A stretch of 64,000 bases of DNA from Gymnogyps californianus (taxonomy: Eukaryota; Chordata; Aves; Accipitriformes; Cathartidae): positions 2,344,368 through 2,408,367 of the forward strand of contig NC_059481.1 of NCBI RefSeq assembly GCF_018139145.2, read 5' to 3'. Numbering within the stretch: position 1 is the stretch's first letter; every line of letters starts with the position of its first letter. The position numbers and the translations under genes were made by a program. Shown here piece by piece: positions 33,201-45,989 of the stretch. The notes below the pieces were generated by a model. It worked only from the letters and a program-made list of their open reading frames with translations, did no database searches and was not told the origin of the DNA.

Positions 33201-36200
33201 GAGTCATGGGGGACACCGAACAGCTGGTCCCAGGCTGTTCCAAGCAGCTTGGCTGCTGCGGCACCATCCGGTTCCACCCGTCATCGTTGTCTTCAACCTT
33301 CATCACCTTCACTGGCGATGTCATGACACTCACATTTTGGACATTCTTCCTCTTTTCAGGGTTGGAGGTGGAGACCTAAGTGTGCAAAGAGGAGCCCAGT
33401 GAGAGCGGCCCTGCGTGGTCAGGGATGGAGATGTCCCTTGCCACCGGAGCGCAGCCAAACAAGCCTGACCACACGGGTTTGTCCCTTCCCAAAGCAAGTG
33501 CTCTGCTTGCCCAGATGGTCTCTGCTGCTCTGGGGTCACCCAGCTCCACACCCTCATTTCTGGCATGAAGCCCCTGGCTCTCCTGGGCTGTGGACACTCC
33601 AGCCGCCTTGGTCAAGGTCCTCTCTGCCTGACAAGGGTCAGGAAAACTTTCTGCTTTGCTTAACGGCTGCAAAGGACAAGATGGGAACCTCCCCTTCCTG
33701 AGCTGGGGGAATGAATCATCTTTATCTTCTTGCTTCAGCCCTGAGGCTCCCAGGCTCTGCAGGGCTTGCAGGCAGGGCTAAACTCTTCTGATCCCAGGCT
33801 GGGGACGTGCTCTGCAGAGGGGCACCCTGGGGGTCCCCAGCCCCGCTCCTGTGATGGCTGTTTTGTCCCAGGCAAAGGCAGACAGGTCTGATGCTAGACA
33901 AGTCCTTCATGCACTATGGGACTGGAAACCAGAGGAGAGCTTGCCTTCAACGTTGTTGAAGGCCACTTCTGCTTGAGTGGAGCTCTGCCCTTCTTGTGGG
34001 ACATGTGTTTGGGGGCCCCCAATCCATCACAACCAGTCGCAGCATCTCTCTCCCGCCAGCCCCAGACGTGGGCAGCGCAGGGCAGGGCGCAGGCAGGAAA
34101 TGACTTGCAAGCCACCGTGCCTACGAGAGCTCTTTACAGTGCATGCAGCGGCATGTCTCACGCTGAGGTGTTTGCACCTTAGTCAGAAAGGTGCCTTCAA
34201 GGGACAAAGCCTGCCCTGGCTCTGCAGCCCTATGCCCAGCCAGCCTGGCTGATCTCCTCTTTCAAAAGAGAACTTGAAAAGCAGCAACCAAATGCCAGAG
34301 CTCAAGCAACCTTGCAAGAGTTGGGCGTAGCCCCAGATTCCTGCCGGGTAACCCCACGAGGCAAAAATCCCAGATCAATGCCCACTCTCACCTGGTGGGA
34401 GTTTTCCATGGCTGGAGCTGGGGCGGCTTCTGAAAGGAGAAAAACACAGCGAGCTGAAAGGAGGGCGAGGAATGCTGGGGATGTCTGAGAGCAGCATGAA
34501 AAAACTCTGCAGAAGGTGCAGGTGGCTCTGGGGCCAGCTCCTTGGAGGGTCACCTCTTGGAGATGCTACTGAGGCTGAAAGCCAGCAGTGAGCTTGCAGG
34601 CTGGGCTGGAGAGGTGCCCGTTCTGCCCGGCCACCCGCCAGCTCATTCACCCACCCACTAAAGTCTTTCCTCCAGCTCTCCCATATGGGTTTGCTGCCCT
34701 CCCACCCATCCCAGACCCATAAGCCAGGAGGTCACACATGCTGGGAAGGAAAGAAAAAAGAAAACTAGTAGGATCATGCTGTTCCCAAGCAAGTTATTGC
34801 CATGCAGTGGTGAGGGCTCATTTGCAGGGGAGATGCTGCCTTCCCAAACCCAGCAAAAGACGAAGGCACTGTTCATCCCAGGAGGATTTGTTGGCATAGC
34901 AAGGTGAGATGGAGAGCCTGGTCTCCATAGGGACCTTTCAAGGGTTTTCCAAGCAGCCGCAGTCCATGGCAAACGTTCTGGTTTGCAGACTCTCACTTCT
35001 TCCTCCGCTTCTGAAGTCTGGTGCTGAGCTGCCCACCACGCTTGCCTCTGGTGGGGTGCCTTGATTTGGGGCATTCCCTCTCGGAGGCTGGGCTGGGGGC
35101 TCTGAGCGTGCTGGGCTGGCAGGGGGGGCGGCAGGAGGGGTGGCAGGAGGGGGCATGTTGGGGGAAGGGGCTGTGGCAGCTGCTGGGACCAGCGGTTCAT
35201 GCTTCTGTAGGGTGCTGGGAGGGAATAACTCCAGCACGTTGGAGGACAGCGATGCCCAGTCCACGTCTGTGGTGGGGGGGTCCCATGGGTTGGCCATGGG
35301 CTGCAGCAAGGGTCCCACAGCAGAGGCGATGGTGGCCAGGGAGCAGGACATGGCCCGGATCTCCCGAGTCACGGACACCAGGTGCCTGTTTGCCCTGTGC
35401 TGAGCTTGCAGGAGGCGATCACCGATCTTCAGGAACTTGCCCACCTGCTGCACATTGGACCTGGCCCAGCCACTGAAATCTTCCTGCAGCGAGGCCAGAG
35501 AGTCCTCGATGCTCCTGGGAAGAGGCACAGTGTCCCTGTGGGCTGACCCCGAGTCTTCCTCTGCTTCTTCATCCCTCTGCATCAGAAGGGCTGGAGGTGT
35601 GGGTTGGGTGGGGGACATATCCCCTCCCTGGTCTGGACACACGTGTCCTCTGCCGCCGGAGGAGTCCAACACGGGGGCACAGGGCTGGTGGTGGGCAGGC
35701 AGCCCGGCGGGGAGACCTCCATGCGGTTGGCAATGCTCCCTGGGAGGCTCGAGGTCGAGGATCAGGGTGCTTTCATCTTCAGACGGGGAGTCGTGCTGGG
35801 GAGCGGAGGTACCTGTGGTGGGGAGGGGGCTGAAGGGAGCAGGAGGGGAGAATCAGGGCTTGGAGGGCCCTCCCAGCCTGCCTCGGTGGGGTGGAGAGGG
35901 GAGACGGAGGGATGATGCCTACCATGTGACGGAGACACAAGGAGTGGGTGGGAGGCAGCTTGTCCCCAGGAAACCCCAAGCTCCACCCAGGACATCACCC
36001 CTGGGCTCTTCTATGGACTGTCCATAGCCCATGAGATTGCCCTGGGGAGCTCAGTGGTGGACACCCACAGAGGGCCAAGGAGGACACTGGTCATAGCCCA
36101 GGTCTAAAGACAGTAGCAGGGGGATGGAGCAGAAGACCCCACAAAGTCTCTTCCTTCCATTGCTTTTTTTCCCCCCATTTTCTGGAAGGATGCTACCACC

Positions 36201-39200
36201 TTCTGACCAAACCTGGATCCTCCAGCACACCATCCCTGCACACACCACAGATGCCAAGGCCTTCACCATTCCCAAACCACCAGCATCTCCACCACAGCGC
36301 TGCTGCCAAAGAGCTGGGGGAAGACCTGGGCAAACCCAGCAGCGGTCGTGGACCTCTTGCCACCCCTGTTGGGGAACATTTCACCTTCCTGGTTGGAAAC
36401 GCCATCCCAAGGCGGTAATCAACAACCCAAAAGGGGAATTACCCCAGATGGTTGTGGACAAAGGTTGAGCAAAGACAAACTGGCTGGAGATCTGAGGAGC
36501 AGAAGTGGTCAGTGGGGGGCAGGACACTAAGGGCTGGAGGATGGTTATGACCCCTGAGGGACCTGCACATGTCACCAGCACAAACATTTCTCAGAGAGGA
36601 TGCAGAGTTGATCCAACCCTTCCACCTGCTTCCTCCTTGCCAACACCAGCCTCTGCGAGCCCCTGCTCCACGCGCCCCATCTCCAGGTGTCACTCACCTT
36701 CCTGGTCCTTCAAGCCACGGCACGGCTCCATCCCAAGCGATTCACCATGTTCCCTCCCAGTACAATTGCGTTTGGGGGACCGCCGTACTCCCCAAAGGCA
36801 AGAGACAAGCGTTGCTTTGGAAGTGATGGATGCAACAACTGCATCCCGTCCTTGGGGGAGGCTGGAGTGTGCCCACTGCATGAGCAAAGGCTGGAGGCAC
36901 AGGTCCATGAGGTCACCACATGGAAAGAGACTTGAAACCCATGGAGAATATGGTCTAACCAGGGATTATAACCTTCAACTCTGCTTTCGGTCCCCCCTCC
37001 CCTGCCCACCTGGCCAAGTGCCTCCTCACCTGGGTGCCCCGTGACGCGCTCCACCAGCGCCTGCAGCCTGGCTCTGCACTCAGCCAAGTCCCCGGGCTGC
37101 GCTCGGTCCCCGGCCGCCGGCGGCTGCACCCGCTGCAGCTCCTCCAGCGACGCCTTGATGAAGGGCTGCATGTCCATCACCTCCTGCTCCGTGGCGTAGA
37201 GGCACATCTTCTCCACCAGCCGCTCGCCCGCCTCCATCCGCCCCAGCACCCCCGCCACGTGCCGCAGCTCCCTCGCCAGCTCCCGCCGGCCCTGCTCCTG
37301 CCGCGCCTCCACCAGCCCCAGCAGCTCCTCTTCCTCCCGCCGGATCAGCCACACCAGCTGCTCCACGCGCTGCCGGATCAGCTCCCGCATCTCCCGCTGC
37401 GCCTCCTCCAGCTGGGCGGCCTCATCCTGCAGCGCCGCGTAGGTGGCCTCGAAGCCGCTTCTCTTCTGCTTCAGCTCCCGGCTCATGGTGCTCAGCTCCT
37501 CCTGCCTGCGCTGGGTCTCGCTGCGGATGTCGCAGAAGGGGGCATGCTGGCTGTCCACCAGCGCGCATGTGCAGCACAGAGCCTTCTCGCACTTGTTGCA
37601 GTAGATGCTGTGAGGTCGAGCACAAGCAGAGCAGGAATTTACACCATGCGCTTTGCAATTCATTCATTTACCAAATTGCAAATTCATACATTCATTGAAT
37701 TTAAGCTACCACCAAGTTTGGGCCAGGCATTTGGTTTTATACTCTCCCAATCGCAAAAAAATATGTTGGTTCACTATCTCCACAGGGTTTCTGCTCCTCT
37801 GCTGGGTTGGCTAAAGTCGCTGCGGTGACTGTGCAAGCATTATGGTAGACATTCATCTATGCACCGCAAGGGCAGTGAAGAAATGAGGGCTCTGCCCTTC
37901 CATGAGCACTTATTGGGGTTATGCATAAGAATGTAAGACCAGAGTATCTTATCTCCCTAAGATGCCTAAGGCAAGAACATAAGAAGTGGGGAGCAGAGAT
38001 CATCATCCATCCCTCATGTAAGTCCTGGTAGCCTTGGCAAGTAGTGGGCTAGGGACATGCTGAGGCAGGGGTTGCATCTGGGCCATTGTGGCTAGCATCA
38101 GTGCTGGCCTCCATGGATGCTCCAGCCCCTTCCCCTCTCGCTTGGACTTTCCCTTGAGGGCATTTAAACCTTGTCCTGCATTGCACCCATGCCGTTCCCC
38201 AAATCCTCTCCAAGCTGGTCTAGCACCATCAGCAAAACACACCCTTCTCTGCTGTCCATCATGGCAGCTGAAGCAACAGGCCTTCTTCTTGCTGAGCTCC
38301 ATCAACCGCACCCTCCTTACCCTAGCAAGGAGCACCCCACACACTCCCCTCCCTTGGTCTACCCTGTCCCCACTCTCCCACCATCAGCTCGAACCCGGCT
38401 TCATCCAAATCCTCCCTCCATGCCCTACAGCCCACTGGTCACTACTTCCCACCCATCTTCTCCATGACACGGTGGCAATCAGGGTAGCAGAGGGACAGGG
38501 ACGTCCTGCTCAGTCCCATCATGGACTAGCCCAAAGACGTTTGTGACAAGAAACCACCCAGATGGGGACAGACCTCTTTAGACCTACCTTACAGTCTGGC
38601 TCTTGTGGGTCGGGTTGGAGCAGGACAAGTTACCGGTCCTCCTGGTGCCCTTGAGGAAGTCCTTAGCAGATCCTGCCCTGATGTCCATCACCCTCTCGGC
38701 TTCGTGGCTCTCCCTCTTCAGGTAGCGCTGGTGGGCCTCGAAGCACTTGGTGCAGAGGAACTCCTCGCACTCAGAGCACCAGAACTCACCAGCTTTCTGG
38801 CAGTTGTCACAGAACAAGTCACCTCCATCAACGATCTTCTTGTAGACCTTGAGCCTCACCTGCAGGTTGGTGAAGAGCAGGTTGTCTGTGTCAGGGATGC
38901 CGCTGGCTTGCGGGATGGCCGTCTGGCACACGGGGCACTGCCCGATGGGCTTGTTCTCATGCAGGCAACTGAGGCACAAGGTGTGGAGGCAGGTGAGAAG
39001 CTTGAGGTTGGGTGATTCCTGCCGGCAGCCCTCGCAAAGGATGAACTGGAAGTCATCTTCTAGGAGCTTGGGGAGGGAGGGAGAAAGGAAGAGGAATGAG
39101 CGCTGGGGTGTGTTTTTAAGTGCTTCTGAAACCACACCTTGATGGGGGGATGTGACGTGCAAACCCTACTTGGAGCAACCAGTGAGCAACCACTTCCCAC

Positions 39201-39773
39201 CAGCGATGCTCAGGCCCTGTAAGCAGCCTAGAGATCGCTCGTGCACCGGGGCCCTGCTGAGCGCTTCGTTTCCCTCTAGCAAAGAGGAAATGGGATGGTC
39301 CTCCTGGCTATGGGGCTGGGGGGGCTGCAGAGGGCCAGCGCAGGGGATGGGCACGGAGGAAGCATCCAAGGACCACTGGATGACAACCTGGCAGGGTGGG
39401 GACCATCCTCCCACCCATTCCCCCCCACCTCTCTTGCTCAGCCCATCCCTCTGGCCTCTTGCTTCCCTCCTTCCCGCATCTGTGCCTTCGCAGGGTGGGG
39501 CGGGGGGGGGGGGGGGCTGGATTAGGGACCAGTCCCCCCTCCTTGCCACCCACTCAACCGGGGAGGGGGGGAACACCCCAAAACTCTTCTCCTCATCGCC
39601 CCCCTGCCCAGGCCACGCCGTGGGGCCGGGGACTTCCTGGTGGCCTGGACCCCCCCCCCATCGCCCCCCCCCCCCCCCCCCCCCCCCCCCCCGAACCGCC
39701 GGAGCCCACCGCCCGCATCCCCCCCCCCATCCATTCCCGGACTCACCGCGGTGCCGGAGCCGGAGCTGGCCAT
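30270..39773 (-). CDS. PML: PML (TRIM19) paralogue A, eight coding exons
   Basis: Scaffold of PML nuclear bodies with SUMO-dependent, interferon-linked roles. Exons on -: 39773-39747, 39066-38588, 37607-37030, 34429-34392, 33375-33138, 32663-32605, 31824-31686, 31039-30270; total 2328 bases, 775 residues, every phase consistent. Domains in order: short N-terminus (MASSGSGTA), C3HC4 RING from LCEGC to CPVC (about residues 17-60), two B-boxes (to about 160), coiled coil (170-360), an EKRKN nuclear-localisation-like patch and the SUMO consensus VMKVED in exon 5, an acidic SUMO-interaction-like motif DSDILCLDSFEEDS in exon 6, and a PML-I-type exonuclease-like domain starting LVFFDVKI. Human PML has the same order. 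It is paired with an inverted second copy at 47876-55909, with STOML1 between. An alternative last exon lies at 34938-35812. Exon 3 is almost identical to that of copy B. Confidence 0.93.
34938..35812 (-). CDS. Candidate alternative terminal exon of PML-A, 290 codons, unknown domain
   Basis: Follows the acceptor ccccaccacag on -; its phase matches the end of PML-A exon 3 (one base carried), giving Gly at the join and then an open frame to TGA at 34938-34940. With exons 1-3 it would make a protein of about 652 residues. Near the start, SPSEDES is followed by TLILDL, a phospho-acidic plus hydrophobic arrangement like a SUMO-interaction motif. A segment of about 70 residues (RSIEDSLASLQEDF to VGPLLQPM) looks helical, and the tail is Pro/Ala rich. 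I do not recognise the family. It could instead be a separate intronless gene or a domesticated element. The competing exon at 34429-34392 also fits phase, so this would be a mutually exclusive end. Confidence 0.5.
39665..39692. repeat. Poly-C tract just downstream of PML-A exon 1
   Basis: Run of about 28 C bases, 55 bases into PML-A intron 1 on the - strand. Similar long G or C runs occur at 47567-47588, 53181-53195, 53355-53377, 60779-60796, 61109-61127 and 61699-61721; lengths in such runs are error-prone. Confidence 0.9.
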
Positions 39774-39820
39774 GGCGGGGCGGGCAGCGCTGGGAGCCCC
39801 TCCGCCTGCCTGCGCTGTCT

Positions 39821-39834
39821 GCACTTTCGGTTCC
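39821..39834 (-). promoter_or_regulatory. PML: ISRE-like element upstream of PML-A
   Basis: On -, ggaaccgaaagtgc lies about 48 bases upstream of the PML-A ATG. It matches the AACCGAAAGT part of an interferon-stimulated response element; PML is a known interferon-induced gene with an ISRE near its first exon in human. The element in copy B has the better GAAANNGAAA form. Confidence 0.45.
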
Positions 39835-39849
39835 TTCCGCGCTCCACTT

Positions 39850-40987
39850 AACTCCTCCTTCGTGTCGGGGAGGCGGGGGGAGCTACGCAGAGCCCGCTCA
39901 CCCCCCCGAAAAGAGCTTCATAGGCGGCTCAGCCCTTCCCGGCCATCCAGGAGGGAAGAAAGCCGGAGGGGACGCCAAGACACCCCCCCCCCCCCCAAAA
40001 GACGTTTCCCCAAGGAGCAGCATCCCCCAGGGAATGTATGGAGGGCCGCAGCGCCCTGCCCCGCTCCGGGGGGCAGTGTCGAAGGGGTCTCGGCTTCTGT
40101 GACCACCCTGTCCCTCTGCACCCCGCGGCTGTGAGGGGGCTCAGGGACTGTCCCCCCTGCTTGGAGAGGATTTCCACATCCCTCTTTGTCCTGCGGAGTT
40201 GTATCCTGATTCTCCTTTGCCCCTTCCTGCAGGGCATCCGTAACCCCCAGCCATCTGCACTATGGGGACCACCACAAAAGGGGGACCACCACAAAAGGGG
40301 GACCACCAGGAGCACTTGGGGTTTCACCTAGCCTGGCATCCCCAAAGGGAGAGGGCATGGTGGGGCACTACGGTCACCTCCCCTCGGGGCTTTTGATGCC
40401 TGTAGGATCTCTACAGCTTGGCCCAGGCTGGTGCCACCCAGCCCCAGGCTTTGAAGAAGACGTTTAGCAGGTGGTTTGGCCTGATTGCACCCGTGAAGCA
40501 TTTCAATTCGAAACATTTCAATTTTGGAAACATTTCAATTTTGGAAACATTTCAATTCTTGTGCCGCCCTTGGCAAGCAGCCCCTTGCATGGACAGGACA
40601 GGCTGGCAAGACCAGTCAGGCTTGTCCCACTGGTCCAGCAAAACATCTTGGGGGCTGGTAAAGCTGCCCGGAGCTCCAAGACATTTTAACTCCTGGGGTG
40701 CTGGGTGCTGTTGGGGAGCTGAGCATCCCCGGAGAGGCCATGCCGCATCCTGACAACTCTTCCTCGCTGTGGCAGGACTTCACGTGTTCATCATGACCCC
40801 ATGGTGAGATGGAGTCACACCACGCAGCCTCCTTGACTGGCAGCGGCTCCCACGCCCTGGCCAGCATGTGGCCTCTTTACGCAGCATCCTGGGGTCCCTC
40901 GGGGAAACTGAGGCACTGAGGGGTGCCGCCCCATCTGCCTGGAGAAGCCATCAGCCCATAGCTGCCCAAGCACAAGGCTGCACAAGG
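39850..40987. other. Intergenic DNA between PML-A and STOML1
   Basis: 5' ends of PML-A face the 3' end of STOML1. Two small tandem repeats: ggggaccaccacaaaa twice at about 40265-40305, and a gaaacatttcaatttt unit of about 17 bases, three to four copies, at 40498-40562. No gene seen. Confidence 0.6.
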
Positions 40988-40993
40988 TTTATT
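40988..40993 (-). terminator. STOML1: STOML1 poly(A) signal
   Basis: AATAAA on - about 780 bases after the STOML1 stop codon, implying a 3'UTR of about 0.8 kb. Confidence 0.6.
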
Positions 40994-41768
40994 GTCCATT
41001 GAGAGTTGATAGAAAGGAAGCTTACAAAATAAATAAATATCTATATATGCCTCTATACAGTCCACACGCCCCCGCGGCCAGACCTCACAGCACACATGCA
41101 AAAGCACTTTGAAGCACAAATTAGCGCAATCACTTGTTACAAACCGTTGTGTGGGGAAGGCTCAGGTACCTCCAGGCAGGTCATTCCCCAAATCACCACC
41201 TCTGCTCCTTCCCCATAAATGCCAGTATCCCATTAGCAGTGCCACGCTGGACCCCAACTCCAGCCTGCTGGTGGCATCCCAGCCTGGTCCAGCCAGCCCT
41301 CGTGCACCGCTTCGGCTGCTCACCCCACCCTAGGACTACCGTCCTTGGCCACAGTGTCCCCAAGCTCTCCTCTATCCAATCTGCTCAGCTCATGGCCCTT
41401 CCAGTCTGAGATGCCCGGCCACGCAGCCCGTTGTGGGGGCACCAGGACATAGGTCTGTGCCTGGGTGGCATATTGGCCAAGGGACTTGGAAGCAAATGGG
41501 CACATGCTGGGGTGCCAACTGGTTCCCATCCCGTAATGTTGTAGGCAAAGGGTGGGCAGGGGAGGTAAAGCCAAGGACAAGGAAAGGCAATGGAGCTCAG
41601 CCTCAGTTTCCCTGCTCAAGTCTTCACCCAACTCCTGCAGCCTCCACAGCGAGGGCAGCAGGACCTCCAGCAGGGTAAAGCCCCCACCATGCAGCACCCC
41701 TATATGTCCCCCCGCCTTCGCACACCTACAAAGACACATGCACACAGACACGCACCCACACGCATGCT

Positions 41769-44700
41769 CTATCTACGTTGCTTCATCGCCTTGACGAGCT
41801 CCTCCAGCTTCAGGGCGAGGTGCAGGTCGCCTTTCACCTGCAGCCTCCCGCTCATGTAGGCACTCAAGGGGCGCAGGTCACCCAAGAAGAGGTCCTGCAG
41901 GTCTTTCTCTGCCACCTCCAGAATGACATCGGGCTGCCCTCAGGCACGCCGCAGCCAACCCGCCCGCTGCCTGTGGGACACGGTGGGTGGGAGAGGGAGA
42001 AACAGCGGGCTTCAGGATCCAACCTTGCCTGCTGGCATTTCCCCCCACTGTTTCATAAGGATTGAGTTGGGCCAGATGATAGACAAGGGCCTGGCAGGGG
42101 GATTTTGGAGACAGAAGTCCTTACTCCTTATGAAGATAAATTTCTCTTGTGATGCTCCACCAATGTCCTGTTACAGTGGCCCACCTCCAAGCCCTGTCCT
42201 ACTTTTGCCATGGCCACCAGGAAAACCATCAGCAGCCATGGGGGGATGGATTAGGGTGCTGGGAGGACATCTTCCAGCATGGCAGTGGCCCAAGGCGCTG
42301 CCCACACATGTCCCTCAATCACTACCCACTTGGACTGGTGGCATACAAGAGCCAACAAACCCTGAGGTCTCTGAGCCATCCCACTTGGCCAGCCACGAGG
42401 AGACCTGGCTGCCAGTTTTCTATCACTACTCTCTTTCTGAAGGAAAATTCATGGTTTTAACCCAAAACAATTATACTTTGGACTTCCAGGGAGCATGGAC
42501 TCAAGGTCACGGTCGCCAAACTGCAGTGCTCAGCTGATGGACCCTGGGGTGCCTTTCATGGAGCTAGCAAACGGGCTTGGTTTGGGACCCTCTACCACCA
42601 AGCTCGCTGGGGTTCGCAGCATGCAAAGGGGGCACAGCCACAAAACACCCTCCCGCCTCCGACACAACAACCCCAAAGACTGCTGACCTGAGGAGAGGTC
42701 TATGAAGTAGGTGCTCCGGGCGCCGCTGGGCAGGGCGATGTTGACTGGTAGGATGCTCCCACCTGGCTGACCAGGGCCTCGGAGAGGACAGGCTCCACTG
42801 CCGAGAGCAGCTCGTCCGCGCTGGGCTTCCTCCGGGTGCTGCCGGTGGTGGTGAGGAGGGGAGCGGTGGGAGGCTCCACCTCGTTCACCGTCTCCATGCT
42901 GTCTGCTGGGGACAATAGGACAGAAGTGGGTCAAGGGGACACCTTCGGGTGGTGAGCTTTGCTGGTCTGCATGGACCCACCAGAAAAGGTCTCCAGAGCA
43001 AAGAAATCCACTTATCCGGCAAGTTTCCAGCTAAGCAAGAAGAGGACAACTGGTTTTGCCAGTTCCTACTGCCTGCTCCTCTGTCTGCCACGGGTTACTC
43101 TTCCCCTGCTATCAGGGGGTGGAAAATTATCCCTGAAAGAAATAGCGGGGCACAAATTCGTTCAAGGTTTCTGGAAAAAAATCCATGTTGCCCTGAGGGA
43201 TGTGACTCTCTCGACAAGCTCAGGCTTGGGTTTGCATGATGGAAATGCTGAGACTGGAGTTGATCTTGAGCCCAGGCTCCTGCAGATCTGCTCCTGCCCT
43301 CCCCAGTCCCATCTCCAATGTCTTGTTGGAAAGGTTGTGTTGTGCACGTGCTGTACGGAGCTGTACCCAAAGTGGTCCTCTCTCCTCCCCCCTACCAGCT
43401 TATTTGTGCTGTGCTCATAGGAATGTGATATCTCCCAGACTTTGACTCCTCTGTCAAACAGCCAACGGACCCAAAGGTCAGCAGGCAGGAGGGACATCCC
43501 CCAGCAAAGAAGCGGTGGCCCTGGGTTGGTTACCTGCCTCCGGAGCGCCGGTCCCGCTGCCCGCCAGAGCCAGGGTGTTGTTGAAGAAATGGGCAGCCAG
43601 CTGCTGAATGGTGCCATCCAGCCCCTCCAGCCCGGGCACGGGTGGCACGGTGGCCAAAGGGCCCACCAGTTTCTCCCGGGGTGGCTGCAGCACAGCCTCC
43701 ATGCTCAGCTCCACCCGGTCCACCTCCAGGCCCCAGGACTTGGTCATGTCGTTAATCTCCAGCTGCAGAGCCAGGAAGAAAGGGAGAGGTGTTGGCAGCC
43801 CAGACAGAGCTGGGTATGGCCATGGAGACCACCCACCATAGCACCCCCGACCATGGGCATCCCATAGCTTATACTTCTGCTACCCACCAGCTTTAGATGT
43901 AGGGTGTTGAACCAGGCTCAGTAGTCCACCTCCTCCAAGCTGTCCACTCTCACATTCAACCCTGCTCCTTCAGTTGCTTTCCTGGCTTGGAGCAGGTTGG
44001 GACCTTGCTCCCCCCTGGGCAACATGTCCTGGTATGGTGCTCCACCAGGCAGCATCTCTGGCCTCCAAACCATCCCAGACACCCCAGAGATACCAGTATA
44101 TCCCCCCAGCCTCCTTTTATATCATCCCTTGTAAATATTCAACCCACAAGACCTTGGCCTGGCCCAGGTCGGCTGCGGGCACTACTCATCGCCCCTCTGC
44201 CACTGCCCTGTCCTGCTTCTCTCCCCAAAAGCCCTTTCTAGTTTGCAGCCCCCTCCAGACATTTTCCTGGTGGAGATATGGAGGTCAAATTTAAGCCTGC
44301 CAACAACATGTGGGCTTTTCTGTGTGGCCAAAGCCCTTAGAGATAAGCTACAGAGATCCACAAGCTGAAGGTATCTGCTCCCCACTAATCACCACGTTTT
44401 CCCAGCTCCCTTCCTTGGCCATGTCCATGGCGAGATGGACTTTCAGCAGCTCCAGCTTTCCCTTACTGTTACTTCCACACTGAGAGCCCAAGGGTTTTGG
44501 GGGTTTGGGGGGCTCTACGCAAGGCTGGGGCAGTCCTCACCAGCAGCTGCTCCCCAATCCTCAGCTTCTCCACCTGGATCTCACGGAGGCTCTTCTTCAC
44601 CAAGGTCTTGGTCATCGCATTCTGCGCCGTCATCCGGGTGGCCGCGATGAGGTCCTTCACCATCATGACGGACAACACAGGGTCCCACACCCGGAATTGG

Positions 44701-45989
44701 ATGTCGGCGCCCATGGAGATGACCGCCCCATCCTTGGAGGTCAGCTGGGACAGAGGGGAGTCAGGATCTCTCCCCCTCTCCGCCCCATGGCCCAACCCTT
44801 GTGCGTAGAGCCTGGGAGCAAAGGCATTCACTTCTTTCCCAGCTGGCAACCAGCTCTAGATCTCGTTATTAAGAGGGTTATTAGAAACAAAACCAACCCA
44901 AATAATTAAGTTTGGGCTAGTCTGAGGACAGTTTCCAGCATGGGGCTGTTATTGAAAGACATTTGGGAAGGATAGGGATTGATGTTTTTGAGATGCCTCC
45001 AGCCAGGAACACCCACTGAGGAAGGTGTGCAAAGTCAAGAGGAGCTTTTCAACCGCAGGCAGGTGAGGACTCGGGCTTCACAGCACCAGCTACCACCCCC
45101 CTCGCCTCGCCGTGATGGTGGAGGAACTGCAAGTTGGGTCCATGCGTGGCACCAAGGGTCAGACCATCCCAAAATCCACCTGCTCTGGGTATTTTAGAGA
45201 TGTCTCTCCATCCTGCCCCGAGGTCCGAGGCAGCTCACCTTGCAGGGGGGCACATTGAAGGCCCTTGTCCTCAGATCCACTCGCTGCCAGTGATCGATGA
45301 AGGGCAGCAGCAGGACCACGCCGGGTCCCTGCGGTGGCCGGATGCGGCCCAGGCGGAAGATGATCATTCGCTCGTAGGTGGGCACGATCTGGAACGGGAA
45401 AGTTTAGACCAGGGCAGAAACAAAACCCTGGGTCCTGCGGTGCCAGGAGCAATGGGACCAGGGGGAGCCGGGAACAGTCCCCCCCCATGGAGGACGGGTT
45501 GTCATCCCGCTCCTCGCCTGCTTTCCTCCCTTACCTTCAAGGCAAACCATCCCGAGATGGGGAAGGTGACAACCATCAGCAAGAAGACCAAGGAGGTGAT
45601 AATCCCATGGCAGATCCAGGACAGACAACCCTGGGAGGAGTCTGCAGGGGGGTGAAAGGGGGATGTACCTGCTCCAAAACCCCCCGCACTGCCTGTGAAC
45701 CCCCATCCAAGCCTCTCCCCTCATGCACCCTGCACCCCAGGGAAGCCAGCAGCAAGGAGGGCACCCAGCCAGCATGACACCCTATAGCAAAAGCAGCAAT
45801 AGGGAGGAAGGCAGCAACTCCCCTCTAAGGTTGGGACTCACCTGCGGTATTCCTGGCTGGCCCCAGAGGGTCTTGCTTGGATCCGAAGGAGAAGCAGCCC
45901 TTCTGGGCGCCGTAGAGCCCAATGCTGGACTGCTGGAAGCGGTCAAAGTCTCCCAAGGGAAGGGCCTGGTATCCTGACCGGCTGAACAT
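41769..45989 (-). CDS. STOML1: STOML1, stomatin-like protein 1, seven exons with two one-base deletions
   Basis: Late-endosomal membrane protein with an SPFH/stomatin domain and a C-terminal SCP2 sterol-carrier domain. Exons on -: 45989-45842, 45641-45535, 45388-45239, 44744-44541, 43762-43534, 42905-42688, 41970-41769. Seen: Tyr-based sorting motif SGYQAL near the N-terminus; a hydrophobic hairpin in exon 2; SPFH domain in exons 3-5 (TYERMIIFRLGR, RTRAFNVPPCK, TAQNAMTKTL); SCP2 domain in exons 6-7 (SEALVSQVGASYQ, AYMSGRL). The frame breaks twice by one missing base: at 42744/42745 in exon 6 and at 41930/41931 in exon 7; on either side the protein continues in family-like sequence to a TAG at 41769-41771. 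As printed, translation stops early in exon 6. With both bases the length would be about 419 residues, against 398 in human. Sequencing error is the likeliest cause, since splice sites and all else are intact. Confidence 0.92.

Noticed and set aside
36710..37030. Extension of the PML-A exon 3 frame to 36710
   Set aside because: Read-through of a consensus donor at 37030 used at the identical position in PML-B; the extension has no family similarity.
37034..37828. 264-codon + strand frame antisense to PML-A exon 3 (and the like at 49612-50415 for PML-B)
   Set aside because: Antisense shadow of GC-rich coding exons, Leu/Pro/His rich, duplicated only because the exons are.
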